From NCBI RefSeq assembly GCF_000016385.1, contig NC_009376.1, positions 496,001-560,000 of the forward strand: a DNA stretch of 64,000 bases, read 5' to 3'. Below the pieces are notes generated by a model. That model did no database searches, was not told the DNA's origin, and saw nothing but the letters and a program-made list of their open reading frames with translations. A program made the translations under genes and the position numbers. Of the stretch, positions 8,156 to 16,715 are shown in pieces (positions within the stretch are counted from its first letter, which is position 1; the number at the start of each line of letters is the position of its first letter). The DNA is from Pyrobaculum arsenaticum DSM 13514. GTDB lineage: Archaea > Thermoproteota > Thermoprotei > Thermoproteales > Thermoproteaceae.

Positions 8156-9073
8156 CGCCTTTCCTACTGCCCCTTATAAAGGTGGGTAACGTCACGGTTG
8201 CTTTTTGGCAACCGAGCGGTTTAGGTTTGTGAGTATATCTAATGTTTTCTCAGATCCACAAGCGCAGACTCTACTTTCTAACAATGAAATTTATAAAAAC
8301 GTACGACTTGTCAGTTTATATCGAGGGAAATGCAGAGGACGTCTTCTTGCCAATTATGGATACGCCTACAGTTGTTGTTTTAGAGGAGGCGCCGGGAAGA
8401 AGATTACAGGGGGTACTTCCTCGGCGCCTTGCCTACCGATGAGTTTATCCAGTTTCTTTATCTCCATAAACAGGTCGTTGACGAAATAGGCGGGCCCACG
8501 CCTGGCTTTTCCCTAATTGCGGCCCTTCTATCTACCCTTGGTCTCGGCGGGGCGTTTGCAATATCGCCGTGTGTCGTCTTGCCTCTGGCGCTAGCAACAA
8601 CAAGGAAGTGGATAATTTACTTCATCGGCGGGGGGTTACTGGGTTATGCCGTTTGGTCGGCAACACTGGCTTTATTCAGATTGCCAATTTCTTTGGGCAA
8701 AAGTCTTACCGTAGTTTTAATCATAATATTAGGCGTAATGTATCTCATAGGGGTTAAGGGGCCTTTTTGGAGAGTGCAGACCTTCTTCTACAAATAGAAG
8801 AGGTTCAGACATCTTAGCGGATGTCTTCATGCCTTTTATGTCACTCCCCTGTTTCCTCCCCCATTCGGCATCGCCGGCGTTTTGTCAACGGCTCTTTTTA
8901 CAACTCCCATGGAGAGATTTTTAACACTATTCTTCGGGGCAACAGAACCAATGCCACGGCTATTAAAATTAGGACAGCGTACGTGTGGAATTTATGGAAT
9001 AACCTCAACGAGGCCCCTATTGGGGATGTTGATATTGTGTGGACTGAATATAAAGGACATTTCAGCAAGGTGA
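8137..9073 (+). pseudogene. Decayed thioredoxin-fold plus CcdA/DsbD-like membrane gene
   Basis: Frame 1 from ATG 8137 reads a signal-like MARIFLTPFLLPLIKVGNV then VAFWQPSG, a thioredoxin-like strand, until TGA at 8230. The same frame resumes after the stop and reaches the cis-Pro-like TPTVVVLEE. At a run of five G (8409-8413) the meaningful frame moves by one base to GYFLGALPTDEFIQFLYL, then three membrane helices including ISPCVVLPLA, typical of CcdA/DsbD-like proteins, up to TAG 8795. Hydrophobic residues continue in that frame to 9073. At least two stops and one indel make a functional product unlikely. It overlaps the end of the DUF411 gene. Confidence 0.6.
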
Positions 9074-9132
9074 AATCTGAGCCGGTGGGACTTTTTCTGC
9101 TTAAGTATATATTTCATGATCTGCCGCATGCC

Positions 9133-11502
9133 GTGGAGATTTCAATAGGGCTGAAAGTGAGGGGTCGTGAGACGGTGCTGAAGATTTTGGGTATGCACTG
9201 CGCAACCTGCTCCCTCACAGTGCAGAGGGCTCTCCTCTCAACTCACGGCGTGAAGTGGGCCGAGGCCTCTCTCGCCAGCAACGAGGCGAAGCTGATAGTA
9301 GACCCGGAGGTTCTGGACTACGCCGAGTTGCTTAAGGCGGTGAGGCGCGTCGGCTACGACGTATATAGAGAGTCGGCCTATATCGCCGCGGAATTCCGCC
9401 CTGAGGAGGCCGATGTGGTGGAGAGGAGGGCGATGGGCTGGGGGGTCTTCTACGCGAAGGCGAATCCAGCCACGGGCGTCGTCTACGTCGAGTACAACCC
9501 TCTGGAAATAAACGTAGAAGACGTTGTAAGGCGGCTGGAAGAGGCTGGGTACAAGGTTAAGGATGTTAGAAAAGGAGGTGTTGAGGTAGATATTGATAGG
9601 CGCGCCGCTGAGCTGGAGGCAAGGGATATCAGACGTAGGCTAATACCAGCGGTTGCCATATCAATCTTGCTGGTGCCGGTGATGTTCGGCATTGAGCTCA
9701 TACCGCAACTTGTCCAAGCGGCGCTAGCGGCTGTTGTGCAGTTCTACTCCGGGTGGAGGTTTATCTCAGGCGCCTTCCGCGCGTTTAGGAACAAGACGGC
9801 GAATATGGACACCTTAGTCACGTTGGGCACCCTCGGCGCATTCCTATACAGCACCTACGCGGCCTTTACCGGAGGATATACGTTTTTCGAGACCTCCGCC
9901 TTGGTTATTACCTTTGTGCTAGCGGGGAGGTATGCGGAGAGCTTAATGAAGCTACGCACGGGAGACGCCGTGAGGAAGCTGGCCCAGCTCCAGCCTCCTA
10001 AGGCCAGGGTAAGGAGAGGCGAGGGCTGGGCCGAGGTAGACGCCTCGAATATAAGGCCCGGCGAAGTAGTGGAGGTGAGAGAGGGGGAGAAGGTGCCCGT
10101 GGACGGCTATGTAGACGACGGGGTGGGGGCGGTGGACGAATCCGCCTTCACCGGAGAGCCCATGCCCGTCGAGAAGAGGCCCGGCGACTTAGTGCTGGCG
10201 GGAACAACGCTGGTCGGGGGGAGGCTTTTGGTGAGGGCCACCAGATCGGGCAACGCCACGTACCTGGCAGAGGTGGTGAGGCTGGTGAGGCAGGCCCAAA
10301 ACGCGAAGTTGCCAATCCAGAGACTTGTGGATCGGGTGTCCGGAGCCTTCACTTGGGCCGTCATAACAGTGGCCTCTGCTACATTAGCCGGGTGGCTCCT
10401 CTTAGGCGCCCCGGTTTGGCAAGCGCTTTTATTTGCAGTTGCCGTCTTAGTAGTTGCTTGTCCATGCGCCTTGGGCTTAGCCACGCCGCTGGCGGTGGTT
10501 GTGGGCATTGGGAGAGCCGCTGAGAAGGGGCTTTTAATCAAAAACGCCGAGGCCTTAGAGAAGGCCTTGAAGGCTAAATACGTGGTTTTCGACAAGACGG
10601 GCACACTCACTGCAGGCGCACCGAAGGTGATTAAATACGTGGGGGACGAGTTAGCGCTGTCGCTCGCGGCGTCAGCTGAGGCTAAATCTGCCCACCCCAT
10701 CGGAGCCGCCGTGGTGAAGCTCGCCGCCGAGAAGGGGTTGCCACTGGCCGAGCCCGAGATGTACGAGACCTTCCCCGGCCAAGGAGTATACGCTAGGGTG
10801 AACGGAGCGGTGGTGGGCGTGGGCAACGAGAAGCTGGTGGAGGGCATGGGGGCCGCGATCCCCGAGGAGCTCCGGCGCGAGGCGGAGCGCCACAAGGCCG
10901 AGGGATATACGGTTGCCTTCGTCGTGGTTGACGGCGCAGTGAGGGGGTACGTGGTGGTGGGAGACGAGATGAGGCAAGAGGCGCGTGAGGTGGTGGAAAG
11001 GCTTAGGAAAATGGGCTACGAGCCGGTGATTTTGTCGGGCGACAGCGAGGCGGCCGTGGCGAGAGTGGCGGAGAGGCTGGGCATCAGGAGGTTCTACGGC
11101 GGCAAAACCCCCGACGAGAAGGCGGAGGTGGTGAAGGAATTGAGGAAAGAAGGCGGCGTTATCTTCATAGGCGATGGGATAAACGACGCCCCCGCGCTGG
11201 CATCTGCCGACGTGGGCATCGCCGTGGCGAGCGGCACGGAGGTGGCCAAGGAGGCGGGCGACGTGGTGGTGAGGAAAGGGGATCTCACAAAAGTGGCGGA
11301 GTTCCTAGACTTGGCGAAGAAGATTATGGGCAACGCCCGCTTCAACCTCTTCTGGGCTTTTGCCTACAACGCCGCCCTAATACCCATAGCGGCGGGGCTA
11401 TTCTACCCCACGCTGTACCTCCGTCCCGAGCTCGCCGGCTTGGCCATGGCGCTGAGTAGCATATCAGTAACAATAAACTCCCTCAGACTGAAAAGAGCTT
11501 AG
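9133..11502 (+). CDS. copA: Copper-translocating P1B-type ATPase (CopA)
   Basis: Membrane ATPase that exports Cu(I). Order: one heavy-metal-associated domain with GMHCATC (about 20-26), a second such domain (about 85-145) that has lost its CxxC, membrane helices, the TGEP-type actuator (SAFTGEPMPVEK), the transmembrane CPC in VVACPCALGLATP, phosphorylation motif DKTGTLT, SAHPIG, and GDGINDAPAL. A perfect TATA (TATATAT, 9106-9112) points to the GTG at 9133; the open frame upstream to 8821 is just the shadow of the pseudogene and has no homology. About 789 residues, normal for CopA with two N-terminal domains. Confidence 0.93.
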   Translation: MEISIGLKVRGRETVLKILGMHCATCSLTVQRALLSTHGVKWAEASLASNEAKLIVDPEVLDYAELLKAVRRVGYDVYRESAYIAAEFRPEEADVVERRAMGWGVFYAKANPATGVVYVEYNPLEINVEDVVRRLEEAGYKVKDVRKGGVEVDIDRRAAELEARDIRRRLIPAVAISILLVPVMFGIELIPQLVQAALAAVVQFYSGWRFISGAFRAFRNKTANMDTLVTLGTLGAFLYSTYAAFTGGYTFFETSALVITFVLAGRYAESLMKLRTGDAVRKLAQLQPPKARVRRGEGWAEVDASNIRPGEVVEVREGEKVPVDGYVDDGVGAVDESAFTGEPMPVEKRPGDLVLAGTTLVGGRLLVRATRSGNATYLAEVVRLVRQAQNAKLPIQRLVDRVSGAFTWAVITVASATLAGWLLLGAPVWQALLFAVAVLVVACPCALGLATPLAVVVGIGRAAEKGLLIKNAEALEKALKAKYVVFDKTGTLTAGAPKVIKYVGDELALSLAASAEAKSAHPIGAAVVKLAAEKGLPLAEPEMYETFPGQGVYARVNGAVVGVGNEKLVEGMGAAIPEELRREAERHKAEGYTVAFVVVDGAVRGYVVVGDEMRQEAREVVERLRKMGYEPVILSGDSEAAVARVAERLGIRRFYGGKTPDEKAEVVKELRKEGGVIFIGDGINDAPALASADVGIAVASGTEVAKEAGDVVVRKGDLTKVAEFLDLAKKIMGNARFNLFWAFAYNAALIPIAAGLFYPTLYLRPELAGLAMALSSISVTINSLRLKRA

Positions 11503-11623
11503 ATCATCACCCCACGTCTTGTAAATCTCCCCCTAGATCTAAAAACCCGGTGTCACTTTTACGGCTGACAATTGGGCCTGTGATTTGCTGACAGATCACT
11601 GGTTAGCTACAGGGCACAGCGCC

Positions 11624-12094
11624 TTATGCGACGTGTAGAAGCTGTCTTAGCCTTTCGACAAGTTTATACAGAGCTTCCCGGTGTAGGTCAAACCCCTCTC
11701 TCCTCATGAAGTTGTGGTAGAAGTTGGCGTGGAGACCCTCTGCCATCCGAAACCCGACTACTATTTCCTTGTCTTTTGTCTCTTCGTATAGCACCTCAAT
11801 TAGCTCGGCGTAGTCTCTGTGGCTGTAGTGGGGCATTCCCCGCTTCTCCGCTATGGCGTTTAGCAAGGCGGTGACGGCGCCCCAGTACTTCTCCCCGGCT
11901 TGTGGGAGATCGCCTCTTGCATATAACTGCTCAGCCTCTTGCAGATACTTCTCATGAAGCTTGAGGTATATCTCCACGCGCTCTCGGGGGTCCAACCTGT
12001 CGGCCAGAAGCTCCAAGAGGAACTCCTCCACGTCCCGGCCACGCGCCGCCCTCCTCAAGGCCTCTGCCACAGGCGGAGAAATAGTCAAAGCCAT
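11624..12094 (-). CDS. PaREP1/PaREP8-like family protein
   Basis: 156-residue helical protein distantly related to the PaREP1 genes at 1660 and 12215. The N-terminal third (SPPVAEALRRAARGRDVEEFLLELLADRL, split by function unknown) resembles a short dimerising helix pair, then a HEPN-like bundle with KYLQEAEQLYARGDLPQAGE and the ending LHANFYHNFM...LHREAL. The ATG at 12094 is about 23 nt from a TTTTTAAC box; the track-style upstream TTG has none. It is transcribed away from the second PaREP1 gene, 120 bp apart. Role unknown; helical-bundle partners of nucleotidyltransferases are a possibility, but no MNT gene is present. Confidence 0.7.
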   Translation of the reverse strand: MALTISPPVAEALRRAARGRDVEEFLLELLADRLDPRERVEIYLKLHEKYLQEAEQLYARGDLPQAGEKYWGAVTALLNAIAEKRGMPHYSHRDYAELIEVLYEETKDKEIVVGFRMAEGLHANFYHNFMRREGFDLHREALYKLVERLRQLLHVA

Positions 12095-12214
12095 AGACAA
12101 ATAGACGCGGCTGTTAAAAACATTACCGCATAGGCCGCGACGGCCAGGTGAAAAAAGACCTTATGCCAGTTCATCTTTTGAATTGCGTAAATAGGCGCTG
12201 GATGGCTCTCTTAG

Positions 12215-12739
12215 ATGGGGCGAGAAGACGCCCCTTCCCAAAATGATATAAACACAGCAGTTGATGGTCTTGTGGATATTGTATTAGAGAAACCCTGGAA
12301 AAACTTAAAGGAGTATGTTAAGGCGAGGCTTGACGAAGCGGTCGTCGAGCTGAGGCTCGCGCTTGTCTTGTTGGCAGAGGGCTATACGAGAAACGCGGCG
12401 GGGAAGGCCTTCCAGGCGTTTAAGTCATACCTCGCCGCTGTTGCCGGCGAGCAGAGGGACAAACTAGCCGCCTCCTTTAAAGATGTAGACAGGATAATAG
12501 CCTACATGCCTACGAGGGCTGTGGCTAAGATATCTTCAACCCTAGGGCTTGAGAGGGAGGGGCGCATCGCCCTAGCACTACATCAGTACCAGTACAACGG
12601 ACCAGATCCAGAGGGTGTGATGTCATTATACCCAGATCGCGAATCCGCAAAAAACGACATCTGCTGGCTGGCAAAAAGGCTAATGGAGCTGATAGGTACC
12701 GAAATTGATACATATATTAAGGTATGCAACTCGACATAG
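12215..12739 (+). CDS. PaREP1 family protein (HEPN-like)
   Basis: 174 residues, clearly paralogous to the gene at 1660. They share EKPWKNLKEYVKARLDEA, TRNAAGKAFQAFKSYLAAVA and HQYQYNGPDPEGVMS in the same order and spacing. It has a 24-residue N-terminal extension and lacks the acidic insertion of its paralogue. The ATG at 12215 follows a weak A/T box (GTAAATAG near 12187-12194) by about 25 nt. The product is predicted to be cytosolic and all-helical. Function is not known for the family. Confidence 0.8.
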   Translation: MGREDAPSQNDINTAVDGLVDIVLEKPWKNLKEYVKARLDEAVVELRLALVLLAEGYTRNAAGKAFQAFKSYLAAVAGEQRDKLAASFKDVDRIIAYMPTRAVAKISSTLGLEREGRIALALHQYQYNGPDPEGVMSLYPDRESAKNDICWLAKRLMELIGTEIDTYIKVCNST

Positions 12740-12860
12740 GCCATTACAACATCGCTCATATTAGAAGGCATGTGCAGGCGTGGAAATTGGCTTAGAATAT
12801 AAATGCCAGTACCAGAAGTGGACAACTGCTAGGCCGTGTTTGCTGGGCGGAGGGGCGCGT

Positions 12861-13388
12861 TTACAGGTTTTCAAGCTCTTGAAATAGCCTCTCCACCATC
12901 TTTAGGACATGTGCATAGGGGCTTTTATGCCTCTCTACACATTCCTTGAATTTGCTGAACCACGGCTTTATAAACCTCCGGTAGAAGTCCCGCCTCATCG
13001 CCGCCTTGCCCATGTCGTCGACGCCGTACGTCGCGCCGAGGAATTCCAGCATGATAGGAAAATAGTCCGGTAGCTCCCTCCCCACATCCATGTCGAAGCC
13101 GAAGGCGCGGTAATACGTCAGTATGGTATGCATGTACCACCCCCTCTCCCTGCTGTCCTCCCCCAAGGCGTAGTACCCCGCGTAGGGAGGGCACTTTGGG
13201 GCGAGCTCAAAAATCTCCACCCTGTGCCCCTCTATGTCCATGACCCGGGCGGCTTGTAGAAATTCCAGAAGCTCCCAGGCGCCAGCCTCCTCGGCGAACT
13301 TCGCCAGCTCCTCGCCCACCTCCAAGAGCTTTAGGGGGCTGTCCAGAGCCCTAGCCGCAATAATGTATAATAGTCCTCTTGTGTCCAC
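12861..13388 (-). CDS. TorD/NarJ-like molybdoenzyme chaperone
   Basis: 175-residue helical protein of the TorD/DmsD/NarJ family, cytosolic chaperones that hold a molybdoenzyme catalytic subunit while cofactor is inserted and before Tat export. Seen: PPYAGYYALG (about 67-76) and the family hallmark LPDYFPIMLEFLGATYG (about 106-122), with a C-terminal helix rich in Glu. No molybdoenzyme subunit is present in the window, but the gene follows a MoeB/ThiF-like gene on the same strand. A TTTAAT box lies about 20 nt upstream of the GTG start. Which enzyme it serves is unknown. Confidence 0.72.
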   Translation of the reverse strand: MDTRGLLYIIAARALDSPLKLLEVGEELAKFAEEAGAWELLEFLQAARVMDIEGHRVEIFELAPKCPPYAGYYALGEDSRERGWYMHTILTYYRAFGFDMDVGRELPDYFPIMLEFLGATYGVDDMGKAAMRRDFYRRFIKPWFSKFKECVERHKSPYAHVLKMVERLFQELENL

Positions 13389-13419
13389 AGCGGAGGTACT
13401 TAGGTTGTATTAAAGCGTT

Positions 13420-14151
13420 TCACCCCAAGCGGCCGCACACGGGGCAGTTGGGATTGCGCGCCACTTCTAAGACGTCAAAAGACATGTGCTTCAGGTCGAC
13501 GACCAACAGCTTGCCGGCTAGCGAGGGGGCTCCAAGCGCCGTCTTGAACACCTCAAGCGCCATCAGCGAGGCGATTACCCCCACCGCCGGGCCGAGCACC
13601 GGGCAGTAGCCGGCCTGACATGAAGGCAGTCCCTTGAAGCGTCCGAAGAGGTCTTCGAGACAAGGGGTCCTCCCCGGCACAATTGTAGTAACATGGCCAT
13701 ACCACTCCTGCACAGCACCGTGGATTAGCGGCTTGCGGTGGGTTACGGCTGCGGCGTTGACCACATGGCGCGAGGCCCAGTTATCAAGCGCGTCGACAAT
13801 TACATCCGCCTCCTTGGCAATCATGTCCGCGAGATCTGGGCTAATGGGCTCGGCAACTGACACGACTTCCACCTCGGGGTTCACCGCCTTGAGGACACGC
13901 GCCGCCACCTCCGCCTTGGGCCTCCCCACATCCTCCGTCGTATACAGAATCTGCCTGTGGATATCTGATAGGGAGACTGTGTCGAAATCAACTAGGTACA
14001 GCCTCTTGAATCCTCCTCCTGCCACGTAACGAGCCACCAACGTTCCCAGCCCGCCAATGCCGAAAACCGCCACCGAGCTCTGTCCTATCCTCCTCTGGCC
14101 CTCCTCGCCTATTACCGCAACTTGCCTGCTGTACCTATCCAGCAACCGCAT
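13420..14151 (-). CDS. MoeB/ThiF-family adenylyltransferase
   Basis: E1-like enzyme that would adenylate the C terminus of a MoaD/ThiS/SAMP ubiquitin-like sulfur carrier. Seen: DRYSRQVAVIGEEGQRRI at the N terminus, the ATP fold VFGIGGLGT, the DFDTVSLSDIHRQ Asp/Arg motif, LDNWASR, and zinc-ligand pairs CQAGYC (about 198-203) and CPVCG at the C terminus. The ATG at 14151 gives the family-standard beginning and follows a purine-rich GAGGGCGG; an ATG at 14226 adds 25 residues without homology. Next to a TorD-like gene, it more likely serves molybdopterin synthesis than thiamine. Confidence 0.83.
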   Translation of the reverse strand: MRLLDRYSRQVAVIGEEGQRRIGQSSVAVFGIGGLGTLVARYVAGGGFKRLYLVDFDTVSLSDIHRQILYTTEDVGRPKAEVAARVLKAVNPEVEVVSVAEPISPDLADMIAKEADVIVDALDNWASRHVVNAAAVTHRKPLIHGAVQEWYGHVTTIVPGRTPCLEDLFGRFKGLPSCQAGYCPVLGPAVGVIASLMALEVFKTALGAPSLAGKLLVVDLKHMSFDVLEVARNPNCPVCGRLG

Positions 14152-14232
14152 ATCCGCCCTCTGCCAATTCTGCCTCCGAAAAAGGCTGGACAAATGCCGG
14201 AGCCGGAATGTATGCCATATCCCCATGCCGGC

Positions 14233-14246
14233 TGATATATAAATAG
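14233..14246. promoter_or_regulatory. Shared TATA region between moeB-like and glycerophosphodiesterase genes
   Basis: GATATATAAATAGG reads as a TATA box on the plus strand about 25 nt before GTG 14263. As CTATTTATATATC it is also a TATA box on the minus strand, where it would start the moeB transcript near 14214 with a leader of roughly 60 nt. Confidence 0.6.
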
Positions 14247-14262
14247 GTTTTGCCTCCCAGCC

Positions 14263-14946
14263 GTGGACATCTTGGACATTCTCAAGAGGCGGGCCATAGT
14301 GGGGCACCGGGGTTATCCTGTAAAGGAGCTTGAAAACACGTTGCCATCAATAGAGGCAGCGATCAAAAGCGGCGCCGACATTGTGGAAGCCGACGTCCAG
14401 ATGACAGCTGACGGAGTCGTGGTGCTAAGCCATGACGACACTCTAGAAAGGACTTTCGGCGTCTTCCTAAACGTGAGGACTGCAACGTGGGAAGAGGTGA
14501 GGCGTGTGACCAAAGGCAGAGTGCCCTCGCTGAGGGAGGCCCTGGAGCTGGTGGCTGAGAGGGCTGGGGTTTTCGTAGAGGTTAAACACCCCGAAGACGC
14601 GGCTGCCGTGTGGAGGGTTATAAAAGAAGCCGGGGCCGCCCGCTGGGCCGCCGTAATCAGTTTCCACGACCAAGCCCTAGCCCAAGTGGAGGGGTACAAG
14701 GGGCTTGTATATGCCAAGCCCCCAGGCCGCGTGTTGGACGCCAAGAAGCTTAGATGTCACATAGTCCTTCCCCGCTACAGCCTAGCCACCGAGAAGGCCA
14801 TATCCCTAGCCCACAAGCTTGGCCTCTACGTCGTGGTGTGGACCGTCAACGACCCAGCCACGGCGGCGGAGCTGTGGAAGAGGGGTGTAGACGGCATAGC
14901 CACAGACGACGTGGAGGCCATATTAAAGGCGCTGGGCCGCAAATAG
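14263..14946 (+). CDS. ugpQ: Glycerophosphodiester phosphodiesterase
   Basis: 227-residue TIM-barrel GDPD enzyme that hydrolyses glycerophosphodiesters to glycerol phosphate and an alcohol. Motifs seen: VGHRGYP (catalytic His about 15), LENTLPS, VEADVQMT and LSHDDTLERT (second catalytic His), then FVEVKHP and the C-terminal VWTVNDPATAAEL...GVDGIATDD. Length is standard. The GTG start is set by the TATA at 14235-14243. It could recycle archaeal lipid head groups. Confidence 0.9.
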   Translation: MDILDILKRRAIVGHRGYPVKELENTLPSIEAAIKSGADIVEADVQMTADGVVVLSHDDTLERTFGVFLNVRTATWEEVRRVTKGRVPSLREALELVAERAGVFVEVKHPEDAAAVWRVIKEAGAARWAAVISFHDQALAQVEGYKGLVYAKPPGRVLDAKKLRCHIVLPRYSLATEKAISLAHKLGLYVVVWTVNDPATAAELWKRGVDGIATDDVEAILKALGRK

Positions 14947-15051
14947 CCGCACGACAAGGCGTCGACGTGCTCTGCAGTGTGTACGCGACGCCAGAGCCGC
15001 GCCACCGCTTATCCATCCTAAAACCATTTAAAACAAGGGCCAGCCAAATAC

Positions 15052-15435
15052 GTGGTTAATATCGATATCGTACTTAGCTCGCTGATCGCACAGGCACCCC
15101 TCGTGGCGGTTGCGATTTTGATACTCTACTACACGCTGGATAGAAAAATCGATAAAGTCAAGATAGAGCTTAAAGGGCACATCGACAAGCTCGAAAAAGC
15201 AGTAAATGGCCTTAGCAACCGAGTAGAAAGATTAGAAGCCTCCGTGGCGGAGTTGAGAGACCGAGTAGAAAAGGTTGAGAATTCCATGTCCGAGCTGAAG
15301 GGCCGGGTGGACTCCATCGCCGCCCGGCTCAACGCCCTTAGGCGGGACGTGAGGACATTGGCCAAGGGCTTTTACACATATCAGAACACTCTCATAGACT
15401 TCTTGTCCGCCAAGGGTGTTGTAAATGAGCCGTAG
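15052..15435 (+). CDS. Membrane-anchored coiled-coil protein
   Basis: 127 residues. One membrane segment near the N terminus (about 7-27, IAQAPLVAVAILILYYTL) is followed by a long heptad-patterned coiled coil (about 30-105) with repeats such as VERLEASVAELRDRVEKVE. The GTG at 15052 lies 24 nt after a TTTAAAAC box (15026-15034). Proteins of this kind are common in Thermoproteales and have no assigned role. It is followed 6 nt later by a second small gene. Confidence 0.7.
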   Translation: MVNIDIVLSSLIAQAPLVAVAILILYYTLDRKIDKVKIELKGHIDKLEKAVNGLSNRVERLEASVAELRDRVEKVENSMSELKGRVDSIAARLNALRRDVRTLAKGFYTYQNTLIDFLSAKGVVNEP

Positions 15436-15441
15436 GCCGTC

Positions 15442-15735
15442 TTGCTGAAGGGTAGCCTCAAAACGGCTGTGCCCTACGTCCAGTCCAAATACTACACCGA
15501 GGAGGTGAGGAGGAGGCTGATAGCCCTACTCGACAAGGAGATTAAGGACTACACCTGGGACGACGTGGCGGAGCTGGAGAGAATCGCCGAGGCAATATAC
15601 AACGAGTACATCGAAACGGGGATGGAAGACCTCCTAGACTACTACCCCAAGCTAATGACGTACATAGCAGTGGTGAGGGGCCTGATAAGGAGGAGGGAGA
15701 TGGAAAAGAAGACACAAGGCGGCGCCGTGGTCTAG
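15442..15735 (+). CDS. Small helical protein of unknown function
   Basis: 97 residues, charged and predicted helical, with YYTEEVRRRLIALLDKEIKDY and ELERIAEAIYNEYIETGMEDL. No family recognised. It begins 6 nt after the coiled-coil gene, so the two are probably co-transcribed. The start used is TTG 15442; GTG 15469 inside is an alternative. Confidence 0.6.
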   Translation: MLKGSLKTAVPYVQSKYYTEEVRRRLIALLDKEIKDYTWDDVAELERIAEAIYNEYIETGMEDLLDYYPKLMTYIAVVRGLIRRREMEKKTQGGAVV

Positions 15736-15938
15736 CCCCCGCCGCATGAACCCTCACAGCAAACAGCGTGGCCAGCGCCGTAGCGTAGGCGAGGAGGTAT
15801 TTCGCCGTAGAGGAAGATGAAGCGCGGGTCAATTAGCTGAGACAAAGCGCCACAAAGAAGCGGATACACAAAGACAGTGTTATAGAGACGTTACTTCAGT
15901 CGGTAGGTGCTAGCCAACTGCCTCCCAGACGGGGTTAA

Positions 15939-16670
15939 CTACGACATTGCGAAAGGCCGCGTAGAGCCAAGTCTCACAGCCGCGATTAGCAAAGCGGTGA
16001 AGAGGAAGCTCCTTAACAAGATGGATTTGCCCATTTTCTTTATGGACTCCAAGTCGCCCACCTTCTGGCACCTCCTATAGTTCTGCAACAGCGAGGCTGT
16101 CGGCTCTGCGGCGGGGACTACCAACAGTGGGTTAGAGCCCAGTAGAAAGCCGGCGGCTGGGGCCCAGAAGAGGAGGGGGACTGCGCAGTCCACGTTTCTA
16201 AACGCCAAGCGGCTCTCCACGTAGAGGGCGTAGGCCACGAAATACGCCACGTAGAGGGCCAGGCCGTAGAGCTCGGCGGCGTCGGGGCGCCCGAGGAGAT
16301 ACCTCATCGGGATAACCAGCGATGCGTAAAGTGCTAGGCCCGCCACGTAGCCGTAGGCGGTCCTCACCCTGCCGTGGGACGCCACTAGCAGAACCACGGC
16401 GGAGAGCGCGAATAGGTATGCCAAAATTGGCAACTCCGCGCTCCAGAGGATGGGTATGTACACGGCGCCGTTGAGAGCCACCAGCGGCCAGTGGACGGCC
16501 CTCCTCGAAGCGGTCTCGAACAAGGGGCTAAATGTTGTGAGGTGGACTAAAAAAGCGGCGACGGCTAGGGCGACACGCCACAGCTCGGCAGGGAGGCCCA
16601 GGGAGAGCGCCGCCGCGAGGTTTGTGACCAAGACGCCGGTGATTGTCCACTCCCTGGGAATGAGCCTCAT
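15939..16670 (-). CDS. Polytopic membrane protein, possibly YwiC-like
   Basis: 243 residues with about seven membrane helices. The beginning RLIPREWTITGVLVTNLAAA and the ending with a charged GDLESIKKMGKSILLRS before the last helix resemble YwiC-like proteins, which often sit near denitrification genes. It is the last gene of the minus-strand nos-like operon, 45 bp after the preceding gene. The family call is tentative; a membrane location is clear. Confidence 0.55.
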   Translation of the reverse strand: MRLIPREWTITGVLVTNLAAALSLGLPAELWRVALAVAAFLVHLTTFSPLFETASRRAVHWPLVALNGAVYIPILWSAELPILAYLFALSAVVLLVASHGRVRTAYGYVAGLALYASLVIPMRYLLGRPDAAELYGLALYVAYFVAYALYVESRLAFRNVDCAVPLLFWAPAAGFLLGSNPLLVVPAAEPTASLLQNYRRCQKVGDLESIKKMGKSILLRSFLFTALLIAAVRLGSTRPFAMS

Positions 16671-16715
16671 GGCAAAACCAGTAGCCGAATCCCCATATAA
16701 GCCTTTTGGTTAACG

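Noticed and set aside
8230..8232. TGA as a selenocysteine codon
   Set aside because: Selenocysteine use is not known in Thermoproteales and the gene also has a frame change and further stops, so decay is simpler.
8821..9132. The 104-codon N-terminal extension of the copA frame
   Set aside because: It is read through the decayed CcdA-like gene, has no homology to P-type ATPases, and lies before the TATA box that fits a start at 9133.
10107..10895. Long antisense frame within copA (262 codons)
   Set aside because: Composition is rich in Ser, Thr and Ala as expected for the reverse of a GC-rich gene; no promoter or homology. Similar antisense frames at 62249-63133 (aIF5B) and 21646-22347 (nos genes) were rejected for the same reason.
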